From Amorphophallus konjac (taxonomy: Eukaryota > Streptophyta > Magnoliopsida > Alismatales > Araceae): a DNA stretch of 64,000 bases. The notes beneath the pieces were generated by a model. It was not told the origin of the DNA, did no database searches, and saw only the letters and a program-made list of their open reading frames with translations. The position numbers and the translations under genes are program-made. The stretch covers positions 308,114,740 to 308,178,739 of the forward strand of contig CM040120.1 in NCBI GenBank assembly GCA_022559845.1, given 5' to 3'. Every line of letters begins with the position of its first letter. Within the stretch, counting starts at the first letter, position 1. Below are positions 13,389 to 24,132 of the stretch, in pieces.

Positions 13389-13852
13389 TTCAATGGTATC
13401 TAGAGGGTTCTAACCATGGAGATAGAGCCCACGTACCGCGGACGTACGCGAATCGCGTAGGATAGGGTTAACGCTACCGTTGCACCGCCAAATACACCTC
13501 CTAGGGTTAGAGTTTCGGAGAATAATAAGAGAGGAAATGATCTCTTAATCCTAACCTTTCATTTGCATCCGGTTTTAGCTTAAATGGTTTAGTATTGGGC
13601 TCTAATTTCACCTTTTAAGGTCCGATTGAACTAATTGTGGGTTTGGGCCTTAATCTGCTAATTCGGCTTATTTAAGAATTTTAATTGTGCTGGTCATAAA
13701 AGATAATTTCACTAAACGTTTAATCCTCTACAAGATTCTAATTTTTCTAGATTTTTATAAAATGGTAAAACTTGTACTTATCCTTTTTCTTAAAGAATTT
13801 CTTATTATTTTTCTCGAAAATTTTTTATTCATTAATATACTGGGGTGCTACA

Positions 13853-13869
13853 CCCTCCCCCACTTTAAG
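13853..13869 (-). promoter_or_regulatory. Polypurine tract of chromovirus A
   Basis: CTTAAAGTGGGGGAGGG on the minus strand, abutting the LTR start TGTAGCACC. This is the expected primer for plus-strand DNA synthesis and fixes the LTR boundary. Confidence 0.88.
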
Positions 13870-13896
13870 AAATTTGGTCCTCCAAATTCACTGTAC

Positions 13897-15809
13897 TTAA
13901 TAAAAATGGGGAGTGAGATAGCTCACCTGGAATAAGTCAGGATACTGCTTCCGCATGGTATCTTCTGACTCCCAAGTAGTCTCTTCGGCTCCACGCCGAC
14001 TCCACTGTACTTTAACCATGGGTATGGAACGATTCCTGAGTTGCTGCTGCTTATGATCCAAAATCTTGATAGGTCTTTCTTCGTAAGTCAAATCTTCCTT
14101 CAGTTTCAAATCTGCATGCTGAATGACGTGAGTGGGGTCATACACATACTTTCGCAGCATAGACACATGGAAGACATTGTGTACTCCTGATAACTGAGGT
14201 GGTAGTGCTAATCGGTAAGCAACCTCTCCCACTCTTTCCAGAATCTCGAATGGACCAACATATCTTGGACTCGGCTTGCCTTTAATATCAAACCTGTGAA
14301 TCCCTTTCATGGGGGAAACCTTCAAAAACACGTGCTCACCGACCTGAAATTCCAAGGCTTTCCTTCTGTTATCGGTATAGCTCTTCTATCTTGATTGTGC
14401 TACTTGCAACCGATCTCTGATAATACGGATATTCTTGGATGATTCTGAAATGAGATCTGGTCCCAGCCATTGCTTCTCACCTACCTCATCCCAGCATAAT
14501 GGAGATCGACAGCTTCTTCCATACAAAGCTTCAAAGAGAGCCATCTGAATACTGGACTGATAACTATTGTTGTAGGTGAATTCAATCAAAGCCAAGTGAT
14601 CACTCCAACAACCTCTAAAATCAATCATGCAGGCTCTAAGCATATCTTCCACTATCTGATTGGTTCTTTCAGTTTGTTCGTCTGTTTGTGGATGAAAAGT
14701 GATACTGAAATTCAGGCGGGTTCCTAAAGATTCTTGCAATCCTTTCCAAAAATGTGAGGTGAATCTGGGGTCTCTATCAGACACAATGCTGATTGGAATA
14801 CCATTGAGTCTTACCACTTCCTTCATATACAGAGCTGCCAAGACGTCAACTGTCCATTTAGACTTAATGGACAAGAAATGAGCAGACTTTGTCAAACTGT
14901 CGATGATCACCCATATTGCATCAAATCCACTACGAGTCCTTGGTAGACCCATAATAAAATCTATGTCAATACTCTCCCACTTCCATTGAGGTATATCAAG
15001 TGGTTTCAATTTCCCTGCAGGTCTGAAATGCTCCGCCTTGACTTGCTGACATACCAAACATCTACTCATAAATTCTGTAATTTCCTTTTTCATATTCGGG
15101 CACCAAAAGGATCTTTTCAAATCCTTAAACATTTTAGTACCTCCAGGATGAATAGTGTATCTGGATCTATGACCTTCTTCGAGAATCTTATTCTTCATTT
15201 CAGCTACATCAGGTACATAGGTCCTTCCCTGAAACAGCAATCTGCCATCGTCAGCTACCATGAAATCAGGTTTGTTACTCAAACTCTCCTTGATCTCTAC
15301 CAACTATGGGTCATTGTCTTGTAAGGACTTGATTTCTATCAAGAATTCTGGTTTAAGTTGAATCTGAGCAATCGTAACCCAGTCCTTGTCAACATTGAGA
15401 TCCAAACTAGCTAACTGCTCCAATAGTCTCCATTCTTGCAACATGAGATACGACAACTTAGCTATTGGCTTGCGGCTCAAGGCATCCGCCACTACATTCC
15501 CCTTTCCAGGATGATACTCTATGGAGAAGTCAAAGTCCTTTAAATACTCAATCCATCTTCTCTGCCTCATATTGAGTTCCTTCTGAGAAAATAAATACTT
15601 CAGACTCTTATGGTCTGAGAACACTGTAAATGTCTCTCCATACAAGTAGTGCTTCCATATCTTCAAGGCGAACACTACAGCTGCTAGTTCCAAATCATGA
15701 ACAAGATAGTTCTCTTCATGTTTCCTCAACTGCCTACAATAATAGGCTGTCACTTTCCCGTGCTGCACGAGCACACAACCTAGACCAATGCCTGAAGCAT
15801 CTATGTACA
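13897..15809 (-). pseudogene. pol: Tekay-type pol: RNase H, integrase, chromodomain
   Basis: One reading frame from 15809 down to the stop at 13897, broken by only two in-frame TAG codons (near 15304 and 14386). RNase H keeps YIDASG, LELAA, SDHKSL and VADALS, giving the acidic residues. Integrase has the zinc region with CLVCQQVKAEH, then the DDE core (IDIDFIMGLP, SDRDPRF, QTERTNQ); G is replaced by E in HPQTDEQT. The C-terminus has GPFEILERVGEVAYRL (GPY/F module), then a chromodomain near 14090-13910 (ERPIKILDHKQQ, VKVQWSRR, TTWESE), typical of the Tekay/Del clade. The frame begins abruptly at YIDASG because the Tat element is inserted there. RT, protease and gag are not in the window. Confidence 0.93.
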
Positions 15810-17076
15810 TGTTGTACACAGACAATTTCCCAGCCAAAACGACAAGGAATAAGGGTTCGGGCATTTCCCCGAACACCTTCAAGGCACGGGCTACCTAGCC
15901 CTTTCTACACCCTAAAGGTCCCCACAACGGTCCCGATCAATTCGCCATGACGCACGGCGGCACAAACAAGTATTCGGGGTCAATCCCGGCCACTCTCATA
16001 CGGGCTTTGCCCGCGTTCTATATGGCCGCCCGTGATCTCCCGAGGGCGCCCCGACGTTAAGCCACGCCATGTGGCATCCAGCAAAAGAGTCACAGGCCCA
16101 CTCCAAGACTCTTCATTCAACTCTCCAAGGTCAAAGGGAGGCCTGAGCAAGTCAACCACAGGCTTTGGAGGCCCGCAGTATGTACGTACGGCTCACACAC
16201 GTGTGTTCGGCATTTTTCTGATCACCTTGTGGGCACGCATATTTCAACCCTTCTACACAAGACCATGGGACAGCCCGTGGTTCTAGTATACTAGTTGGGT
16301 CCAACAACGACCCCCCAGCAAGTTGGGGCCACCCCCGACCCTCAGACACGTGGCAACAAGCCACTAAACTTAGCTCTCAGGCCAACCCGAGGCTACCCTG
16401 TCAACCGGCCGTACAACATGGCATGCAACACGAGTCAAGGCCCGTGGGCCCCAAAATGCCTCCTTCCAACCCCTACAGACTTCTACCCTTGGCCTTAGGC
16501 CAAATCCAAGGCCCCACGGCCACTTACGTGGCTCGTTTGGCAACCCGGGGTGTGTTGGGCATTTGCCCGAACACCTCTCGAGCGGCTACTCCAACTCAAA
16601 GAACAGCGGCCCCACGGGCCCATGCCAGCCTTCCGAAGTTCAAAGTCCATCAAAGGACGTCCCCAGGCAACACAAGAAGACCCCCGGGGGCCATCCCCCA
16701 AGGTTTTGGCCGGCCTGGGGCCAGTTCACCCCTGGGCGTGGCCACGCCCTCGGGGGAGGGCGAACTCCCCGGGGGGCCGCACCCACTCTCCAGCTCGGTG
16801 GTCCCACGACCTCACTCAGCCCCGGTTCGCTCAATTACGGCCCTATGATGCGGTTCGTATGCCGTACCAGTTCGAGGGATCAAAGCGCGGACGTGGAAGC
16901 ACAAAGCGACAGCACGATGGGTCATCCTCAGGTCAACGTGCACAAGTCTCCACAAGCCGCCACGTATCCTTCACCCACTTGTCCTTTTCTTTCTTAGTTA
17001 AATTAGGAAGACAAAATGGCCAAAAATCACATTTTATAGGGTGGGGACCAGTCCCCCTCTCTCTCTCCTTGCGAAC

Positions 17077-17406
17077 CCGCCTAAACCCCCTTGGGGAGGG
17101 GGTTTAGGCGGACCAGCCAGGCCCCCCTGGTTGGTCCGCGTAAACCCCCAATTCAAACAAAAAAAATAAAATATTTTTTAAAAAAAAACCCAGCCACCTA
17201 AACCCTTGGGGGTTTAGGCGAACCAGCCAGGGCCCCCTAGCTGGTCCGCCTAAACCCCCCATCCAAGGGGGGTTTACGCGGACCAGCCAGGGCCCCCTGG
17301 CTGGTCCACGTAAACCCCTTTTCCTCTCTCTCAACCCGTAATTCAAGCACTATTCCATTGGGTTTACGCGGACCAGCTCACCCCTCCTGGCTGGTCCGCG
17401 TAAATC
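17077..17406. repeat. Array of five inverted repeats upstream of the Tat TATA box
   Basis: The first dyad, 17077-17111, has 14-bp arms (CCGCCTAAACCCCC) and a 7-bp loop. It overlaps the first of four 46-bp dyads: 17101-17146, 17211-17256, 17271-17316 and 17361-17406. Each runs from GGTTTA(G/C)GCGGACCAG to CTGGTCCGC(G/C)TAAACC, with one or two mismatches. The last ends 24 bp before the TATA box. The right LTR lacks the array because it ends inside the first arm. Confidence 0.9.
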
Positions 17407-17429
17407 CCTTGTGACCATTCATCTTTCCC

Positions 17430-17440
17430 TATAAATACCC
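17430..17440 (+). promoter_or_regulatory. TATA box of the Tat left LTR
   Basis: CTATAAATACC, a strong plant core-promoter match, just downstream of the inverted-repeat array. Confidence 0.65.
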
Positions 17441-18675
17441 CTTAGGATCTCAAGGGGTGGGGCATCAATCCAATACAAAGCATCCAGCAATACGCAAGAT
17501 CGTCCGACACCCGGCAAGCACAAGACTTCGAGTGCGGAGCAAAGGAGAATTGTGTGTGGGTGACTTGTTTGGCAGTCTACTACGCCGGGCGTATGTCGTT
17601 CGCGCTCCCCTCACACCGTAGGTAGTCGTCACACACAAGTCGACACCCACCGTGTGTGAGACATTGTGATATGGGTGGACGTCCCCTCATGCTGGGATTC
17701 CCCCTCGCACGCCCGTCGGTCGCAACCACTCGCATGCCATGACGTCATGCTCACTCACAGTCACGAGGCCATGCCCGACCGCTCAACTCGAGCCGCGTCC
17801 GACCCTCATCCAGATGCCGGATCGACGGATCCCCTCAGTTATCCAATTGTAGGCCCCCGTTTGGCACCACGGCCACGGCCCACGTCACGGGAGGACCCCT
17901 CTGTAAAATGCACATGTGTGTATTCATCACGCATCGACCCGGGGACCGACTAGCACGTCGGAATTGTCCCGTTGCATGCGCCAGTTGTACTTTGGCCATT
18001 ACGGCTTTCCCATAAAGAAATACGCGTCTCAGCACAACACCGCCAATTGGACGAGTGCCCTCGCACCCGCGTCCCAGCCTTCAATCTCCTATCTATATCC
18101 TTCGGTATATGTGCCTAACACTCCACCCCCAACAAACACCCCTCAGTCTAACACGTACCCCTAGCTGTTGAATGCGCCCGGCCCTACACCCATGGCTTCA
18201 GACACATATACATACTTTTCTTCAGCATTGAATGAAGGTATTCAGATTCAATCTGATGTAAATAAACACCGGTTGCTTGCGGCCGGTGGGGAAAGACGTC
18301 ATGTACACGATTCCCGCAATCGCCTACGCACTCGCACCCATGGAACCCCTTCTCTCCACGTGTCGCCCGATCGCCTGAGCCCACGTGCCGCGCCCTGGTG
18401 GCGCTTCCCCGGTCAAACCTTGGTTCCATGAGTGATTGTCGAGAGATCGACTGGCACGCCCGCACCCTGTCCGGTTAACCCTTAGCCCGACATTCCCGTG
18501 CCATTTCGCCCCTTTCGACTTTCCGTAAAAGGAGAGTGCCCGGTACCGCCGTGAGAGGCATGCACCTGTAAGGAGGATACTTGAGATACATCAAACTCCC
18601 GTATTTTTCCTTCCCCGCTGCATTCCTTCCTTCACCCCGGTTAACCGGCATAAAAAATGCGCGTAACAGAGAGGA

Positions 18676-18693
18676 TGGCACGCCCGGTGGGAC
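18676..18693 (+). promoter_or_regulatory. Primer-binding site of the Tat element
   Basis: TGGCACGCCCGGTGGGAC lies 7 bp after the presumed LTR end GCGTAACA. The TGGC start and GC-rich body fit a tRNA 3' end complement. The tRNA species was not determined. Confidence 0.6.
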
Positions 18694-18898
18694 GTCTCCC
18701 GCCTTCCTTCTTTTTGCTGAAGAAAACGTTGTGCCAGCCCTGAAGCCCGGTGCCCTTTCCCTGTCCTTGCAGGAGAGGCAGAGGAGGGTACTCGTGCGCG
18801 CATTCTCCAGCAGCCTCCGGTCCACGTTCCGATCGTCGGGCCACTCTCAGCAGCTGTCAGCCATTGTCGCCTCCGCGACACTCAACACTCCGAAAACC

Positions 18899-20113
18899 AT
18901 GGCAGCCGTTACCTACAGTCCCAATGTCATCGCCACTCACGCCCGGGTGGGCTACTTGGCGACGCCGATCTCTTTCGGTAGCTTCGCCCCGATTATCGGA
19001 TCACCCTACTTTCTGGGTGTGATCCCTGTGGCTACTTCTCAGCCAACTCCAGTCTCTTCGGTCGCCCCTACGGCCAATGCGCTTTGCGCGCCTCCAGCTC
19101 CAGTGTCCCGCCCAAGTGTCGGGCGCCGGATTGTCACTGCAGGCCCCTACAGGGCCCCCAGATCAATGCCGGTCCGGGTGAACGTTAACTCCCGAGGCCA
19201 GCCTCGTCCGATCTCCAACACGGGACCCGCGCCCCAGACTTCGGTCGCCATCCCAGCATCTTCCTCGGGTCCTCAATCCCGAGCAGCAGCTAAGCCAGCA
19301 CCCGACATGGGCTCCCTGCCCTGGGTCTACAGCTTCCCAGCATCTTCCTTGGGTCCTCAATCCCGAGCCGCAGCTAAGCCAGCACCCGACACGGGCTCCC
19401 TGCCCCAGGTCTATGGCTTCCCAGCATCTTCCTCGGGTCCTCAATCCCGAGCCACAGCTAAGCCAGCACCCGACACGGGCTCCCTGCCCCGGGTCCACGG
19501 CTTCTTAGCATCCGCCTCGGGTCTTCAACCCCGAGCCCCAGTAAAGCCGGCACCCAACACGGGCTTTCAGCCCCGGGCTTACGGCTTCCCAGCATTTGCA
19601 TTGGGTCTTCCACCCCGAATCTCGGCAAGGCCGACACTCAACACGGGCTCATAGCCCCGAGTTTACGGCTCCCCAGTAGTGCACTCGGGACCCCGATCCC
19701 GCGCTCCAGTCAAGCCGGCTCTCCCCGTGGGTCTTCTACCCAGGGGGCAGTGCTCCTCAGCACCTTCCTCGGGTCCTTCGACCCGAGCCCAAACTACGCC
19801 GGCACCTACCACGGGTCCTCGACCCAAGGGCGTCGGCACCCCGACACTTCCAACGGCTACGCCTTCCGGCGCAAGAGTGTCATCTCGAGCATCGGCAACA
19901 CTCTTATCAGCATGGGCGAAGGCTTACACCCAAGTCACCCAGCCATCGACTACTGGTGTGGGCTACTTACCCCGGGGGTCGATCCCGGCACTTCGGACCA
20001 ACGGCTTCACCATGCCGGTCGTTCCGGGCCATGTTTTCTCGGTCTACCATCTTGGGGCGGAGTCTTCCTCAGCTCTTCAGAAGAAGCGTCGCCATGGCCG
20101 CAGAAGCAGGTGA
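18899..20113 (+). pseudogene. Tat ORF1: proline/alanine-rich protein with 28-residue repeats
   Basis: Open from the ATG at 18899 (context ACCATGGC, residues MAAVTYSPNV) to 20113, with one in-frame TAG at 19652-19654. The same frame would give about 400 residues. The N-terminal 110 residues are hydrophobic and proline-rich with no domain I recognise. Residues about 118-313 are seven 28-residue repeats (FPASSLGPQSRAAAKPAPDT type). Ogre-type Tat elements have an ORF of unknown function between the 5' LTR and gag, and this matches its position. It could alternatively be the N-terminus of a very long gag, because the same frame continues to 21145 with further stops. Confidence 0.6.
19252..19839 (+). 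repeat. 84-bp tandem repeat array 1 (seven units)
   Basis: Units begin at 19252, 19336, 19420, 19504, 19588, 19672 and 19756, exactly 84 bp apart, each starting near CCCAGCATCTTCCTCGGG. The first three are nearly identical and later ones diverge. The period is 28 codons and stays in frame with ORF1. Confidence 0.95.
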
Positions 20114-20296
20114 CTCACTGCTGCAACCAGCAACTCCGACAAGACGGTCCTTGTCGGCGACCTGCGAATCCGTCTCAACGAGGGTGAGCCAATTATACCC
20201 CGAGAACGGACTGTTCCCACCATCCCCACTTCCAATCGTTTTGACCTCTTACGTCAAACACGAGAGGACGGGGCGAATCTCAAAGGAGCGGGTTCC

Positions 20297-21145
20297 TTGG
20301 CGGCAGCGCGGGGGCACCCACCGCAGCAAGACACACGGCTTCCCAAGATGACTCGTCGGAAAAACGGCGACAAGGGAGACCAGCAATCGGACCTGAGAAG
20401 AATCTGGGTCACCCCAGAGGAAGCTCAAGCTATTCGAAGGGCGCGTATCACCAACCCCCTGCGAGCACTCAGACACGGCATCAGACGAGATGCGGCTGGC
20501 CTTACAGTAGCACAGTCTGACGATGCCCAGTCGTCCAATGTCCCCCGCTCAAGCAAGCGGAGGCAAAGGCAAGCCCGTCCCCGGGCCATCCAGCAACCTG
20601 TCCAGGGTTCTCCTCTGGATAACATCGGGAGTGAGCCCCCTCCGCAACGCATCTCGGTCTTTGACAGACTAGGGACGCCTGTCCGCCCCTAGCGACATCC
20701 GCGAAGGAAGCGGACAGCCCAGTTTACCAACGATGTGGTTCGAGTGTTCGCGTGTTACACCACCGGACACCAGCCAGACACCCAGTCTGACGACTTGAAC
20801 CAGCCACTGTCCCAGTTCAGGAGGCCGCGCCATCAGGCTCCGCCACCTCCTTCAATAGGTCACATCGGCACTTCTACCGGACCGCAAGTGTCGGAACGCG
20901 CAGAAGAGGTCCTGGTGGAAGACCGTGACCCCCCTATCAATGCAGAGCCGGTCAACAATGACCCGCCTGCAAACGAGGTTCAGGAAGTGACCCTCGACAC
21001 TCTAATGAAGGAGAACCAGCATCTGAAGGCCCTTCTGCAAGACCTTCTCCAGGAGCGAGACCTTCATCCTCAGCAACCTGTCAGGCCTCAAGCCGAGGCA
21101 CTAGTACCCCTGGTGGCTCATGACGTGCCAACACTTCAGCGGTGA
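20297..21145 (+). pseudogene. Tat gag N-terminal region or ORF1 tail
   Basis: Two segments in the ORF1 frame: 20297-20692, basic, with VTPEEAQAIRRAR and ending ...SVFDRLGTPVRP; and 20735-21145, acidic, with a short coiled coil (LMKENQHLKALLQDLLQER). VFDRLG and a coil before the capsid are common in Tat gag proteins. The capsid frame begins at about 21142 in a different register, so either a frameshift separates this from gag or it is a separate ORF. Confidence 0.55.
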
Positions 21146-22482
21146 TTGCCCGAACCCCGTTGGCGACAGGGTTTGGCACGCCCCCAGTTGAGGCTCAACC
21201 ACGAGCCTCCAACACGCCAGTGCCAGAAAATCTCTTGGCACAACGCCAGATGATCGAGCACATTGTCAAGACAAAGCTCGCCCAGTATGGTGAAGGGACG
21301 GTCACGGTGGACCTCTACAGTGTACCCTAGCCGCTTCACCACTAATTACAAAAGCTTCCTCCAGCATACTCTAAGCCCCCGAAGCTGTAAAAGTTTGACG
21401 GGCAGGGGTCGCCACATGAGCAGTTGGCCTACTATGTTACGGCCATGGGTGAGTTAGCGTTGGAGGAATCCTATCTCCTCCGCTACTTCGCCACTTCGCT
21501 CATAGGGACGGCCTTCCAATGGTACTCCCGCCTAAAGCCTGGCTCAGTCATCGACTGGGCGGATCTCCAGAAGAAGTTCCTCGACCGATTTCAAACGGCC
21601 GAGCGAAAGGTCTCCTTAGCCGAACTCTGCTCAATTCGGCAGAAAAAGGGCGAGAGCGCCCTCGACTTCATCAAAAAGTGGCGAGACCTTTGCATGAGGT
21701 GCGTCAATCCACCCGTCCAGGAGGATGCCATCACTATATGTCATCGAGGTCTAGTGGCCGAGGTCAGCGAAAAGCTTCTCGGCACCAATATCAAAGACTT
21801 CGACCAGCTCAATTCAACAGTTGCCGAGATAGAGATGTTCTTCACCGACAACCCGAGTTATACCGTAACAAAGGGTAAACAAGTGCGAGAACGCCAGCCC
21901 GGTAAGGAGGTGAACATCGTAGAGTTCACCCCTGCCACTAAGGCCAGTAAAGCGGTCGAATCCAGTGGCTCTGACAAAAAGTCAGCGGACAAGCCGACTG
22001 CTCCTTCTTTCTCAGAGTGTATGAAGACACCATTCTCCTTCAAGAAGGAACATACGAAGATGCTCTTCGACCTCTGCATGGCTCAGAAGATTGTCGAACT
22101 GCTAGAAATCCGCAAGCCGGACGAGGCCCTGAAGACCGACGATCCTAGTTACTGCCTGTACCATCGCATGCTGGGTCATTCAATTGAAGATTGCTACGTC
22201 TTCAAGACTCAGGCGCAGAAGCTGATTCGAGACGGCCTCGTCAAGATGAAGAGCGGACTCGTCGATCCGCCGAAGCCACATACTTGGGCCAGGCCAGCTA
22301 AAGCAACACGCGTGGCTCACCCCTCGGCCAATGTCATCCACATGATGGCCGCATTCTCTCTTTCTGACGTTGAATCAGAGGAGCCCAGCGCCAGTCGAAG
22401 GGAACGTTCGATCTGGTATCCAGGGTGGAGGCCTTGGCATGATCGGAGACCTCTCTCCTTCCCCAGGGAGAGAACCCGGTGA
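21142..22482 (+). pseudogene. gag: Tat gag (capsid and CHHC knuckle)
   Basis: Retrotransposon gag domain from about 21385 (KFDGQGSPHEQLAYYV) through GTAFQWYSRLKPGSV and FLDRFQTAERKVSLAELC to IKDFDQL, as in Tat/Athila gag proteins. At about 22150 there is a C-X2-H-X4-H-X4-C knuckle (YCLYHRMLGHSIEDC), the form usual in this lineage. Stops occur before the capsid (21328 and near 21389), so the ATG at 21424 is only where the frame reopens. The frame closes with TGA at 22480-22482 but continues in the same register into the next segments and the protease. Confidence 0.85.
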
Positions 22483-23007
22483 CTCTTTGATATCCTCATC
22501 GAGAGGGGGCAAATCATGCCCCGTGACTCGCCTCCTGGCTACACCCATTGGGATCGTAGTCATCCCCAGTATTGCCCCTTCCACGTCAGAATCTGCCACC
22601 CGATTGAGTCCTGTGAGGAAGTCCAATACCTCATCCAGGAACGGATCTGATGGGAGCAGATCGATGCGGAAGGAAACTCCATGTCACTTGTCAAGCTTCG
22701 GCAAGCTGTCGAAGAGACCCTGAGCATCACCAAGGAGGTGCCAGAGTGGCCAGACTCTCCTCAAGAAAATGGGCATGGGCTGCCTTACCAGCATCTTCCA
22801 GAATGGCTCGAGTTCCGGACTGACAACCAAGAAGCGCTCGAGCGACTGCAAAGGCGTAGAGAGCAGGAGCCCAGTCAAGAGACGGAGCCGACTAACCTCT
22901 CGGTCAACGTCATCCATTCCCCTGTTCTTCCGGCCCTTGAGGACTCTCAGGCACCAACAGCTACCCAACCAACCCCAGCCACTTCGGCCGTGCAATGGCG
23001 ATCCTAG
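22483..23007 (+). pseudogene. Gag-protease linker with a second CHHC motif
   Basis: Same reading frame as gag, after one TGA. It contains CPFHVRICHPIESC, a second C-X2-H-X4-H-X4-C motif about 420 bp after the first. A further TGA follows near 22648, then the frame stays open from 22681 to 23007 (glutamate-rich, EALERLQRRREQ). It may be a duplicated knuckle module. No other domain seen. Confidence 0.6.
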
Positions 23008-23316
23008 CGGGAGCTAAAGTCTCTCCCTTTCCCTGAAGAAGACACTGCCAGGCTCCTCCGGGTCCTTCTCGGCCGAGAGGACGTTCTGGTGGGCGAGACG
23101 ATGACAAGCTCTTCAGCTCTTTCTTATTCTTCTCCCGTCCCATCTCCGCCATTGACAGCCACAGATAGGAAGGGAAAGCAAAAATAGGGTGAGGCCCCAC
23201 CTCAGCCTCATGACACCTCCTCAGCGGGGGGGCCGTCCGGTCCTCTCCGCCTACATGTTGACGCAATTTGAAGTACAAAGAAGACATCTTCGGAGTCTTC
23301 AGCGGCTTCGATTCAA
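23008..23316 (+). other. Gag-protease linker, degenerate stretch
   Basis: Between two open segments of the same frame; it contains several stops (for example at 23005-23007 and near 23185). Nothing recognisable apart from its position in the decayed gag-protease gene. Confidence 0.5.
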
Positions 23317-24087
23317 GTGGTGGGCCCACCGCCACAAGGTTCCTCTATTCCCCAACGTCGGGATAATTGTGCAGAGCGACAATGTCCCGCGACACTGTCA
23401 ATGGTCCCCAGGCCTAGCTCTCAGCATGGTTACAAAGGCAAGACTAAGGAGCAGGAAGACCAGTGCCCTTCTCTGTCCGCTCCTCAACAGAAGCCGCCGC
23501 CACCGCGGGTAAGGCATCAAACCGCACATATGTCTTCCAACACCGGTCCCAACGTATCGATTCAGCAAAAGACATCTCCACCGCCACCGTGGCTAAGGCA
23601 TCAAACCGTGCATATGTCTTCCAACACCGGTCCCAACATACCAGTTCAGCAAAAGACATCTCCACCGCCACCGCGGGTAAGGCATCAAACCGCACATATG
23701 TCTTCCAACACCGGTCCCAACGTACCAGTTCAGCAAAAGACATCTCCACCGCCACCGCGGGTAAGGCATCAAACCTCGCATATGTCTTCCAACACCGCTC
23801 CCAACGTACCGGCTCAGCGAAAGACATCTCCATCGCCACCGCAGTTAAGGAATCAAACTGCGCACACGTCTTCGGACGCCAGTACCAGCCTATCGACTCA
23901 TCGTAGGCTCCTGCTGCCACCGCGGGTAAGGCACCAAACTGCGAACACGTCTTCGGACGCCAGTCCCAGCATTCCGGCATACCAGGAATTGCCACTCGAG
24001 GTGATCGAGCAGGCGATTAATGCCACCATCCAGATACAACAAGCGGAAGGCACCTGGATCGAGATCCAGGCAAGGAAGAGTCATTGA
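23317..24087 (+). pseudogene. Gag-protease linker with 28-residue HQT...PPPP repeats
   Basis: Open segment of 257 codons in the gag frame. After a 60-residue basic start it consists of six repeats of 28 residues of the form RHQTAHMSSNTGPNVPVQQK followed by TSPPPP. The end (PLEVIEQAINATIQIQQAEG) is non-repetitive. Low-complexity, probably disordered; function unknown. It closes with TGA at 24085, the frame resuming at 24133. Confidence 0.65.
23507..23997 (+). repeat. 84-bp tandem repeat array 2 (about six units)
   Basis: The anchor TAAGGCATCAAAC recurs at 23510, 23594, 23678, 23762 and 23846 (84 bp each) and then near 23927 (81 bp). The first four units are almost identical. The sequence is unrelated to array 1 at 19252 although the period is the same. 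Confidence 0.95.
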
Positions 24088-24132
24088 CCTCGCCGTGCAA
24101 GGGCGCCAGCTCGGAGATATCCTCATCAGGAT

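Larger units (their letters stand above)
7192..13852 (-). repeat. 3' LTR of chromovirus A, split by a solo LTR
   Basis: Plus-strand ends are TGTCACGCCCCGAC and GGGGTGCTACA, so the transcribed strand reads TGTAGCACCCC...CGTGACA. It aligns along its length with 55276-59082, including the pieces on either side of the 8475-11987 insertion. It is rich in short ACGGTC/GACCGT-type motifs (8130-8350 and 12120-12900). Long open frames inside are incidental. Confidence 0.92.
15810..18668 (+). repeat. Left LTR of the Tat element (about 2859 bp)
   Basis: It starts TGTTGTACACAG, exactly at the interruption of chromovirus A pol. The end GCGTAACA is placed just before the primer site at 18676 and is less certain than the start. 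Positions 15810-17085 align with the right LTR. GC-rich sequence with several long open frames on both strands (for example 16423-17107) that are not conserved as proteins. It holds an inverted-repeat array (17077-17406), a TATA box (17430) and a long leader-like 3' part. Confidence 0.85.

Noticed and set aside
16423..17107. Several overlapping long open frames on both strands in the Tat left LTR
   Set aside because: GC-rich LTR sequence keeps stops rare. The frames end at different places in the right LTR copy (54560-55313) and have no domain.
18581..18898. ATG at 18581 as start of Tat ORF1
   Set aside because: It lies upstream of the primer-binding site, inside the LTR; the ATG at 18899 is in a better context and within the internal region.
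23444..23995. Minus-strand 183-codon open frame with repeats
   Set aside because: Shadow of the 84-bp coding array on the plus strand; a period divisible by three keeps several frames open.
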